Below are positions 5,466 through 11,698 of a DNA stretch of 11,698 nucleotides, in pieces. The notes below the pieces were generated by a model that worked only from the letters and a program-made list of their open reading frames with translations, searched no databases and was not told the origin of the DNA. This DNA is from an uncultured Lacticaseibacillus sp. (GTDB lineage: Bacteria > Bacillota > Bacilli > Lactobacillales > Lactobacillaceae). The position numbers and the translations under genes were made by a program. The stretch's first letter is position 1. Each line of letters begins with the position of its first letter. The stretch lies in assembly GCA_934339215.1 (NCBI GenBank), contig CAKRHU010000026.1:1-11698 (forward strand), in the 5' to 3' direction.

Positions 5466-6830
5466 ATGAAGAATAAACGTGTCTGGTTTGGCGGCGTGTT
5501 GGTGATCGCATTATTAGCCATTGGTGGCTATGCATTGCGCTCCCATCACTACCAAAACCGATTTTTACCGAAGACTCAAGTGTTAGGGGTAGATGTCGGC
5601 GACCAAACAGTGACCCAAGCAAACAAAGCCTTGCGGACCCATTTCACCAACAGCTCATTGAAATTAGTCGACGGTTCAAAAACTGTCGCCACTGCCTCAG
5701 GGACTGCGTTGGGGTTGAAGCAAAACTTTACCCAAACGTTAACCACTTTGCTTAAAAAGCAAAACCCTTGGGCCTTATCGGCAACGGTTTTGGCCCAAAG
5801 TCAAGACAAAGCGGTGTTGACCACAGGCAATAAGACCTTAGTCGCCTACACCAAACAGTTGACTGACAAGCTCAATCAAACCCGCAAAGCACCAGTGGAT
5901 GCCAAAGTGGTGGCTGAAAGTGGCAAATACGTGGTGCAAAAAGAACAAGCCGGCAATCAAATCGATGCTGCCAAGTTAGCGAGCGCCGTGACCAAAGCCG
6001 TCTCTTCGGACAAGGCGACAGTTACCGTGTCCACGGCATACACCCAGCCTAAAGTCACGTCAACTTCTGCGACGTTGAAGAAAGCCGCCAAGGAATTATC
6101 CCAAATCGCCAGCATCAAAGCCCAAGTCAAAATCACGAACAAACTCGTGACGATCCCAACTAGCAAGTTGCAAAGCTGGTTGAGCTATGATAATGGCGTG
6201 CAAGTGGACTTAGCGAAAGTTGAAGCTTACACAGCAGAGCTCGCCAACACTTACAACACGTATGGCAAAACGCGGACCTTTAAGTCCACGAAGCGCGGCA
6301 CTGTGATCGTGCCAGCCGGGACTTATGGCTGGACCATTTTACAAACGGCGACGGCTAAGAACTTAGTCGCCGAAATCAAAAAAGGCCAAGACTTTACCAA
6401 AGAAGTGTCATGGGAAGGCTCCGGCTACCACAGCGATGGCTCAGATATCGGTAGCACCTATGTGGAAGTGGATGTGACCAATCAGCACGAATACTTCTAT
6501 AAAGATGGCAAACTGGTCTTGGATTCAGCAGTCGTCACCGGTAAACCTGGCCAAGATACCCCTAAAGGTGTGGATTTTGTTTGGAACAAGACCCAAAACA
6601 AGACCTTGACCGGGAAAAATGATGATGGCTCAAACTATGCCTCAAAAGTATCGTACTGGATGCCGATCGATTACACCGGCGTCGGTTTACATGATGCATC
6701 ATGGCAGCCGAAATTCGGTGGTGATTGGTACAAGAAGCATGGCTCACATGGCTGTGTGAACAACCCAGTTTCATTTATGGCCAAATTATACGCCGCAGTG
6801 CCACTGGGGACACCAGTTATCGTCTTTTAA
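5466..6830 (+). CDS. Membrane-anchored L,D-transpeptidase with YkuD catalytic domain
   Basis: A 454-residue cell-wall enzyme. A basic N-terminus and one span (about 8-25) anchor it with the rest outside. GVDVGDQTVTQANKAL (41-56) opens a region of about 300 residues that looks like the PG_binding_4 domains common in such Firmicutes proteins. The C-terminal catalytic domain starts near residue 330 (VEVDVTNQHEYFY) and ends with HGSHGCVN (425-432): Cys430 is the nucleophile, with His409 and His428 nearby as family residues. The family forms 3-3 peptidoglycan cross-links or joins other groups to the stem peptide, and it is poorly inhibited by most beta-lactams other than carbapenems. AAGGAG lies 10 bases before the ATG. 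It stands alone, with its own promoters and terminator. The particular reaction in this organism cannot be told. Confidence 0.92.
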   Translation: MKNKRVWFGGVLVIALLAIGGYALRSHHYQNRFLPKTQVLGVDVGDQTVTQANKALRTHFTNSSLKLVDGSKTVATASGTALGLKQNFTQTLTTLLKKQNPWALSATVLAQSQDKAVLTTGNKTLVAYTKQLTDKLNQTRKAPVDAKVVAESGKYVVQKEQAGNQIDAAKLASAVTKAVSSDKATVTVSTAYTQPKVTSTSATLKKAAKELSQIASIKAQVKITNKLVTIPTSKLQSWLSYDNGVQVDLAKVEAYTAELANTYNTYGKTRTFKSTKRGTVIVPAGTYGWTILQTATAKNLVAEIKKGQDFTKEVSWEGSGYHSDGSDIGSTYVEVDVTNQHEYFYKDGKLVLDSAVVTGKPGQDTPKGVDFVWNKTQNKTLTGKNDDGSNYASKVSYWMPIDYTGVGLHDASWQPKFGGDWYKKHGSHGCVNNPVSFMAKLYAAVPLGTPVIVF

Positions 6831-6835
6831 TTGAT

Positions 6836-6872
6836 AAACATCGATCAGCCTTTGCGGTGATCGATGTTTTTT
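6836..6872 (+). terminator. Intrinsic terminator of the L,D-transpeptidase gene
   Basis: A perfect 12-base stem (6836-6847 with 6858-6869, core ACATCGATCA) has a 10-base loop and ends in a run of T (6867-6872). It begins 5 bases after the stop codon. Confidence 0.93.
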
Positions 6873-6904
6873 ATTTGCGCAAAAAGTCAGTAGGATAAAT
6901 GCGG

Positions 6905-6910
6905 TATACT
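6905..6910 (+). promoter_or_regulatory. Candidate -10 of the folC cluster promoter
   Basis: TATACT lies 34 bases before the folC TTG start and after the preceding terminator, so a promoter is needed here. No convincing -35 is seen at the usual spacing, which makes this call tentative. Confidence 0.4.
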
Positions 6911-6944
6911 GAAGGTATTATCGAAATCCTCGGGGGTCAGCTTT

Positions 6945-8231
6945 TTGGATTATCAAACCAGTATTCACTACATTCATGCGCTGCCACGCTTAGCCAAAGA
7001 TGGCACCTTAAATCGCATTACCGCGTTGCTTGACGCAATGGGCAACCCGCAACAAGATCAAGCTTATATTCATGTCACTGGCACCAATGGCAAAGGTTCC
7101 GTGGCCAATGCCATCAGCCATATTTTAGAAGCCAGTGGGTTGACCGTTGGCTTGTTTACGTCGCCGTTTATCATGCGGTTCAACGAACGGCTGCGCATCG
7201 ACCATCAAAATATTGAAGACGACCGCTTGGCGGAATTGACCACGCATGGGGCGCAAGTCTTACAAGATCTGCAAACCCAGCAGCCTGGTTTTGTGGTGAC
7301 TGAATTTGAATTCATCACGGCGCTGGCGCTGACTTATTTCAAATCGGAACAAGTGGACGTGGCAGTGATCGAAGTGGGCATCGGCGGACGCGAAGACTCA
7401 ACTAATGTCATCATGCCGAAAGTTTCAGTGATCACTAGCGTCGGCTTTGATCATCAAGCGTTATTAGGCAATACCTTGACCAGCATTGCCGGCCACAAAG
7501 CCGGGATCATTAAAGCGGGCGTTCCGGTGGTGACTGGTATTTTACCAGATGAAGCACAAGTGGTCGTCGCCAATCGGGTGCGGGAGATGCATAGTGATTG
7601 GCAACAATATGGCGAAGATTTCGCCGCAAAACACCCGTCGACGTTTGATTGGGGGATGCACTTTGACTATTACAGTCAACATGATCGCATCCGCCAACTC
7701 ACGATGCCATTAGTCGGCAGTTATCAACCGGCCAACATGGCGGTGGCGATCACGGCGGCCAAAGCATACGCACAAGAGATGGGGTGGCCATTGAGCGATC
7801 ATGAAATTACCAAAGGCGTCAAAGCCAGCACTTGGCCTGGGCGAATGGAAAAAATTTCGGATCAGCCGCTGATCATTTTAGACGGTGCGCATAATCCTCA
7901 AGGCATTCATGGCTTGGTGAAAACACTCGACGGGCTGTTTGGGCAACAAGAATTGACCGTGATCGCCGGTGTCCTCAAAGATAAAGCCGTGGAAGCCATG
8001 ATTGAGGCGTTATCTGGCCGGGACCATCGCTTATGGTTGGTGCCAGTACCGGATACCCCACGGGCGACAAAAGTTGGGGATTATCCTGACACAGTTACCC
8101 ACTTTGATTCTTGGCAAGAAGCCTTGGCCGCATATACGCAAGAACAGAGTGAAGAACCATTGATCATTACCGGTTCGTTGTATTTGGTGTCGGCGGTGCG
8201 CCAAGCGTTATTGGGAAGCGATGATGATTAA
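6945..8231 (+). CDS. folC: Folylpolyglutamate synthase (bifunctional folate synthase family)
   Basis: A cytoplasmic Mur-ligase-family enzyme that uses ATP to add glutamates to reduced folates, keeping them in the cell; some members also make dihydrofolate from dihydropteroate. At 428 residues it equals the L. casei enzyme as I recall it. TGTNGKGS (45-52) is the ATP-binding loop, Ser73 is in the FTSPFIMRFNER segment, Glu143 (in VIEVGIGG) and His170 should hold magnesium, and Lys185 (in HKAGIIK) matches the carbamylated lysine. GAHNP marks the C-terminal domain. The start is TTG at 6945, because GGGGG lies 8 bases upstream and the frame then begins DYQTSIHYIHALPR, which fits the family N-terminus. 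It overlaps the next gene by 11 bases, implying coupled translation. Confidence 0.96.
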   Translation: MDYQTSIHYIHALPRLAKDGTLNRITALLDAMGNPQQDQAYIHVTGTNGKGSVANAISHILEASGLTVGLFTSPFIMRFNERLRIDHQNIEDDRLAELTTHGAQVLQDLQTQQPGFVVTEFEFITALALTYFKSEQVDVAVIEVGIGGREDSTNVIMPKVSVITSVGFDHQALLGNTLTSIAGHKAGIIKAGVPVVTGILPDEAQVVVANRVREMHSDWQQYGEDFAAKHPSTFDWGMHFDYYSQHDRIRQLTMPLVGSYQPANMAVAITAAKAYAQEMGWPLSDHEITKGVKASTWPGRMEKISDQPLIILDGAHNPQGIHGLVKTLDGLFGQQELTVIAGVLKDKAVEAMIEALSGRDHRLWLVPVPDTPRATKVGDYPDTVTHFDSWQEALAAYTQEQSEEPLIITGSLYLVSAVRQALLGSDDD

Positions 8232-8853
8232 AGCGGTGTGCTTCGATCTAGATGGGACGTTGGTGGATTCTGAACGGTTGTATCTGGCAGGTAATGTCCA
8301 CGCTGCCCAGCAAATGGGTTATCTGTTGACCTGCGAGGACTTCCTACCGCTTGTGGGGATCAGCGATGCGCAGTTTCAAAGCCAATTGAATCGCCTGATC
8401 GATCCCGGTCAGCAAGCTGAATTTGCGCAATTGACGCAGGATTTTGTTGACGCTCGGATCGACCGGCCAGAAAGTCTGGCGCAACCTGGCGCTGATGCGT
8501 TGTTACGCGCGTTGAAACTCCAGCAAATCAAGTTGGCTTTAGTGACGACTTCAACTGCTGAATACACGCATCATATGTTGCAAAATACCCATTGGTCAGA
8601 TGTCTTTGATGTGGTCATCACGCGAGAACAAGGTCGCACAAAACCTGCACCTGATTTATATTTGCAGGCGATGAGTCAATTGAATCTCCCAAAAGCTCAG
8701 ATCCTGGCAGTTGAAGATAGTCCAGTTGGCGTGCGATCAGCGAAAGCAGCCGGTCTGACATGTGTCCAAGTGCAAGATTTGGCGCCGCGATCCTATCTGG
8801 CTGACGAACTGATCGACAATCTTTTTGAACTTGAAAAGATGATTCATGCCTAA
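8221..8853 (+). CDS. HAD-superfamily hydrolase, beta-phosphoglucomutase/CbbY-like
   Basis: A 210-residue soluble phosphohydrolase or phosphomutase. All four HAD motifs are present: DLDGTLVD (9-16) with nucleophile Asp9 and acid Asp11, the TTST stretch (109-112), Lys141 in GRTKPAPD, and VEDSPVG (164-170) with Glu165 and Asp166 for magnesium. An alpha-helical cap (about 17-85) places it in subfamily I. The substrate cannot be told. Sugar phosphates are the usual ones, and folate-pathway phosphates are possible given that it overlaps folC, but this is only context. Two ATG codons open the frame (8221, 8224); either could be used. GGGAAG lies just upstream. radC follows 33 bases later. Confidence 0.92.
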   Translation: MMIKAVCFDLDGTLVDSERLYLAGNVHAAQQMGYLLTCEDFLPLVGISDAQFQSQLNRLIDPGQQAEFAQLTQDFVDARIDRPESLAQPGADALLRALKLQQIKLALVTTSTAEYTHHMLQNTHWSDVFDVVITREQGRTKPAPDLYLQAMSQLNLPKAQILAVEDSPVGVRSAKAAGLTCVQVQDLAPRSYLADELIDNLFELEKMIHA

Positions 8854-8886
8854 TTTGCATAATTTATATAGTGAGGGGGTAGCGAA

Positions 8887-9555
8887 ATGAAACCTGATCT
8901 ATATGAACGCATTGTGCAAAATGGTGCTAGTGCATTAAGCGATGCTGAATTGTATCGCGTGTTGTTGCGCACTGGGAGCAAACAAGCCCCGATGAGCCAA
9001 ATCGTCGCTGAATTATTAGGCACATTTCCAGATTTTCAAGGCTTAAATCTCATCGATGCCAAGCAGTTGATGGCTATTTCTGGCATCGGTTTGAGCAAAG
9101 CGGCAGGGTTATTGGCGGCGATCGAATTTGGTCGCCGGGTGGTGGAACAAAGTACCAAGCGCTATGGCGAAGTGTTATCCGTTGAAAGTCTGGCGGCAGA
9201 GTTGATGCCAAGACTTGGGGCGAGTCCACAAGAACATGTGCTAGCGTTTTTGTTGGATACGCAGTTGAAGGTGATTCAAGAAATGCCGGTGGCGCTGGGT
9301 GGCTTAGCGCAAGCGGATGCTGAACCGCGGGTGGTGTTTAGCCAAGCACTGAAGGTCCATGCGGCCAGTTTGATTTTGGTGCATAATCACCCCAGCGGCA
9401 ATGTGACGCCTAGCCAAGCAGATGTGCAGGTGACGCGTCGATTTGTGCAAGCGGGTGAGTTGATTGGTGTGACCGTGCTTGATCATGTGATCATTGGGGC
9501 ACATGATTATTATTCGTTTGCAAGGCATCATCAAGGGTTAAATTTTTTCAAATAA
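8887..9555 (+). CDS. radC: RadC-family JAB/MPN domain protein
   Basis: A 222-residue protein of the RadC (UPF0758) family. The N-terminal part carries a helix-hairpin-helix-like stretch, AISGIGLSKAAGLLAAIEF (63-81), common in DNA-binding proteins. The C-terminal JAB domain has the metal-site motif HNHPSGNVTPSQAD (166-179), giving His166, His168 and Asp179. The usual HPREVF segment reads AEPRVVF here, a mild divergence. The function is not settled: the early link to DNA repair has been withdrawn, and the family is common both next to mreB and on mobile elements. GAGGGGG lies 7 bases before the ATG. It follows folC and the HAD gene and precedes the mreB promoter, the usual lactobacillar position. 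Confidence 0.94.
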   Translation: MKPDLYERIVQNGASALSDAELYRVLLRTGSKQAPMSQIVAELLGTFPDFQGLNLIDAKQLMAISGIGLSKAAGLLAAIEFGRRVVEQSTKRYGEVLSVESLAAELMPRLGASPQEHVLAFLLDTQLKVIQEMPVALGGLAQADAEPRVVFSQALKVHAASLILVHNHPSGNVTPSQADVQVTRRFVQAGELIGVTVLDHVIIGAHDYYSFARHHQGLNFFK

Positions 9556-9608
9556 TCCCTTAACTAGGCGAATTTGGGGGTCGATGACACCAGCGTCAAT
9601 GGAAGTTG

Positions 9609-9617
9609 TGCTATAAT
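9609..9617 (+). promoter_or_regulatory. Extended -10 promoter of mreBC
   Basis: TGCTATAAT is a perfect extended -10 (TATAAT at 9612-9617). No -35 at the usual distance is clear. The leader to the TTG at 9661 is about 37 bases. An imperfect inverted repeat with TGAC and GTCA arms (9585-9598) lies in the -35 region and could be a protein site. Confidence 0.68.
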
Positions 9618-9660
9618 CTGTTAGACCACATTACAGAAACGCGTTGAAGGAGAGAACATC

Positions 9661-10665
9661 TTGTTTGGATTAGGAGCTAAAAATATCGGGATCGATCTCG
9701 GCACTGCTAACACCTTAGTTTATGTCGACGGCAAAGGCATCGTTTTACACGAACCTTCTGTTGTTGCCAAAAACACACAATCCGGCGACATTATCGCTGT
9801 AGGTGAAGAAGCCCGGGCCATGATCGGCCGCACCCCGGCGAACGTGACCGCGATCCGCCCAATGAAAGACGGCGTGATCGCTGACTACGACACGACCGCT
9901 GCGATGCTGAAGTATTTCATGGAAAAAGCCCTCGGTGGCAATGGCGCCCATCCAGAAGTGATGATCTGTGTCCCAAGCGGCGTCACTGAAGTTGAAAAGC
10001 GCGCTGTCATTGATGCCGCCAAAGTTGCCGGCGCCAAGGAAGCCTTCGTCATCGAAGAACCTTATGCCGCAGCCATTGGTGCTGGCTTGCCCGTCATGGA
10101 TCCAACTGGTTCCATGGTGGTTGATATCGGCGGTGGTACCACTGACGTTGCCACGATTTCCTTAGGTGGCATCGTGTCCAGCCGTTCGATCCGTATGGCT
10201 GGTGACAAAATGGATGAATCCGTGATCTCATATGTTCGCCAACAATACAACTTGCTGATCGGCGAACGCACTGCCGAAGACATTAAAATGGAAATCGGTT
10301 CGGCATCGATCGAACGCGCCAAAGAAATCGATGGCATGACCATTCGTGGGCGTGACTTGTTGACCGGTTTACCAAAGACGGTGGAAGTGACTGCTGTTGA
10401 CATTGCCAATGCCATCAATGAAGCCGTTTTGGCGATCATCGATGCTGTTAAAGAAACCTTGGAAGAAACCAGCCCAGAAATCGCTGCCGATGTCATCGAC
10501 CACGGTATCGTCTTGACTGGTGGCGGTGCGCTGTTGAAACACTTGTCCGAAGTGATTTCTGACGCTGCGCAAGTGCCAGTATTTATCGCCCAAGACCCAT
10601 TGGATTGTGTGGCCATTGGGACTGGTGAATCGCTGAAAAACATCGAGGTTTTAAAGAAACACTAA
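9661..10665 (+). CDS. mreB: Rod-shape determining actin homologue MreB
   Basis: A 334-residue bacterial actin that forms membrane-bound filaments steering lateral cell-wall synthesis in rod cells. The phosphate-1 loop DLGTANT (12-18), phosphate-2 loop [10 protein letters not shown] (155-164) and adenosine loop TGGGALL (286-292) are all intact, so ATP binding is expected. The N-terminal FGLGAKN, which precedes the first strand, is typical of Gram-positive MreB. The start is TTG at 9661, 8 bases after AAGGAG. It comes after radC but has its own promoter, and mreC starts 25 bases after its stop. It could be the paralogue Mbl, but the radC-mreB-mreC context favours MreB. The presence of mreBC suggests a rod-shaped cell. 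Confidence 0.97.
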   Translation: MFGLGAKNIGIDLGTANTLVYVDGKGIVLHEPSVVAKNTQSGDIIAVGEEARAMIGRTPANVTAIRPMKDGVIADYDTTAAMLKYFMEKALGGNGAHPEVMICVPSGVTEVEKRAVIDAAKVAGAKEAFVIEEPYAAAIGAGLPVMDPTGSMVVDIGGGTTDVATISLGGIVSSRSIRMAGDKMDESVISYVRQQYNLLIGERTAEDIKMEIGSASIERAKEIDGMTIRGRDLLTGLPKTVEVTAVDIANAINEAVLAIIDAVKETLEETSPEIAADVIDHGIVLTGGGALLKHLSEVISDAAQVPVFIAQDPLDCVAIGTGESLKNIEVLKKH

Positions 10666-10690
10666 GCCGTAGAATGAGAGCGAGTGTGAC

Positions 10691-11551
10691 ATGAACAAGT
10701 TCTTCTCAAATAAAAAACTGATCGTGGTCATGGTCGCGATTTTGCTGAGTTTGGGCATGATCTCTTTTTCTGTTGCGGTTCGCGACAAAAAAAGTACGCC
10801 CCCAGTTATCCAGCAAGTGGGTAACGACGTGGTCGGCATCGGCGCACGCATTGTGTCGGCGCCGGCCCAGTGGGTCAAAGGTGGCTTAGACGATATTTCC
10901 GATTTGATGAATGCTTACAGCGAAAACAAATCACTGAAAGCGCAAATTGAAGATCTCGCCCAAACCAAGGTGCAAAACCAAACCTTGCGCACTGAAAACA
11001 AAGCCTTAAAAAAGCAACTCAAACTCGATGGCACATTGACCGATTATGACCAAATCAGTGCTTCCGTCATGCTGCGCAGCCCGAGTGACTGGCGCAACAT
11101 GGTCACCATTAACAAAGGCTCTGGTGCTGGCGTCAAGAAAAATATGCCAGTGATGTCAGGCTCTGGGGTGGTCGGCCGCATTGTCGAAGTCAACAAAACT
11201 AATGCCAAAGTCGAAATGTTATCCACGGATAACAAAGCGGCAGATCATTTTGCCGCGCAGATCACCACCAAAAGTGGCGATACCATCAATGGTGTGATCA
11301 CCGGCTATCAAGCCAAAACCGGCTACTTGATCTTAGGTCAGCTCAATACTGATAAAAATATCAAAAAAGGCCAGCAAGTGGTCACGTCAGGCTTAGGCGG
11401 CGCTACGCCTAAAGGTCTGCTATTAGGTACCGTCGAAACCATCAAAAAAGATGATTACGGCTTGGCCAACACTGTTTACTTAAAGCCTGCTGCCAATCTT
11501 GATGACTTAAGTGTTGTCACGGTGATCGCACGCACGATCGCCAGCAACTAA
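10691..11551 (+). CDS. mreC: Rod-shape determining protein MreC
   Basis: A 286-residue membrane-anchored scaffold of the elongasome. After a basic start (KFFSNKK), one span (about 9-27) places the rest outside. Residues about 66-112 are rich in charged and heptad positions (NKSLKAQIEDLAQ) and should form the dimer coiled coil. The remainder is the beta-rich MreC domain, with SPSDWRNMVTINKGSGAGV and MSGSGVVGRIVEV as typical stretches. It normally links MreB inside to PBP2 and RodA outside. The ribosome site is weak (GAG-rich, no clean AGGAGG), so coupling to mreB may matter. Unusually, an intrinsic terminator starts 5 bases after the stop, where mreD would be expected. Confidence 0.96.
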   Translation: MNKFFSNKKLIVVMVAILLSLGMISFSVAVRDKKSTPPVIQQVGNDVVGIGARIVSAPAQWVKGGLDDISDLMNAYSENKSLKAQIEDLAQTKVQNQTLRTENKALKKQLKLDGTLTDYDQISASVMLRSPSDWRNMVTINKGSGAGVKKNMPVMSGSGVVGRIVEVNKTNAKVEMLSTDNKAADHFAAQITTKSGDTINGVITGYQAKTGYLILGQLNTDKNIKKGQQVVTSGLGGATPKGLLLGTVETIKKDDYGLANTVYLKPAANLDDLSVVTVIARTIASN

Positions 11552-11556
11552 CATGG

Positions 11557-11589
11557 ACCGGGACTGCAACTTTGTGCGTCCCGGTTTTT
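11557..11589 (+). terminator. Intrinsic terminator after mreC
   Basis: ACCGGGAC (11557-11564) pairs perfectly with GTCCCGGT (11578-11585). GCA and TGC extend the stem past one bulged T, and a T-run follows (11585-11589). On the minus strand no T-run follows, so it mainly serves mreC. Confidence 0.9.
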
Positions 11590-11594
11590 GTGTT

Positions 11595-11698
11595 TCACGA
11601 CGATCGATGTCCGGTATCGTCAGTGTGTTTTGAATCTTCCAGCAAGCTATACCAATAGCCTTGCGGCCCGAAAATCTGTGGGTTCCGACAAAAAGTGC
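11595..11698 (-). CDS. C-terminal end of an unidentified convergent gene (partial)
   Basis: A minus-strand frame enters from the right edge and ends with TGA at 11595-11597. Its 33 visible residues include NPQIFGPQGYWYSLLEDSK, which looks like a real protein end, with codon use in line with the neighbours. I cannot assign a family. It converges on mreC across the terminator. A second minus frame is also open over the same bases, so this call depends on protein-likeness and is only moderately sure. Confidence 0.42.
   Translation of the reverse strand, partial: TFCRNPQIFGPQGYWYSLLEDSKHTDDTGHRSS

Noticed and set aside
9585..9598. Possible third HrtR operator upstream of mreB
   Set aside because: It shares TGAC and GTCA arms, but the centre has a different length and sequence from the TGACACNGTGTCA cores, so it is not the same site.
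10062..10643. A 193-codon open frame on the minus strand inside mreB
   Set aside because: It lies fully opposite the conserved mreB coding frame and its composition (many Ser, Pro, Met, Ile) is that of a codon shadow. No family motif is visible.
11552..11698. Second open minus-strand frame at the right end
   Set aside because: It has no stop before running into the mreC 3' end on the opposite strand and its residues look less protein-like than the frame ending at 11595.

Overview
The window looks like a chromosomal segment from a low-to-moderate GC Gram-positive bacterium of the family Lactobacillaceae, probably near Lacticaseibacillus. This is an inference from family knowledge. The folC product is 428 residues long, and the G-loop, Ser73, Glu143 and Lys185 fall at the same positions I recall for the Lactobacillus casei folylpolyglutamate synthase. 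The folC - HAD - radC - mreB - mreC order is also typical of lactobacilli. Shine-Dalgarno sites are strong, and two genes (folC, mreB) start with TTG. No tRNA, rRNA, CRISPR array or insertion sequence was seen.

Left part, minus strand: the 5' end of a multi-span membrane protein runs off the left edge (1-439). It is followed by a niaP-nadC pair (2645 down to 629) whose genes overlap by 17 bases and end in a strong intrinsic terminator. Together they look like an NAD-precursor uptake and salvage unit: an MFS transporter plus quinolinate phosphoribosyltransferase.

Centre, plus strand, divergent from niaP: a three-gene operon (2978-5217) encodes a TetR-type regulator, an FtsX-type permease and an ABC ATPase. 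The promoter carries two copies of TGACACNGTGTCA. The order R-B-A, the operator sequence and the histidines of the regulator match the HrtRBA heme-sensing and heme-efflux system of Lactococcus lactis. This is the most notable system here. It is a divergent version of a known family, not a new one. Next comes an L,D-transpeptidase gene with two candidate promoters, a foldable leader and its own terminator.

Right part, plus strand: folC, a HAD phosphatase and radC form a tight cluster. mreB and mreC follow from their own extended -10 promoter. A strong terminator lies 5 bases after mreC, and the next sequence does not encode MreD in any plus frame. Instead the last 104 bases probably hold the 3' end of a convergent gene, so the usual mreBCD order seems broken here.
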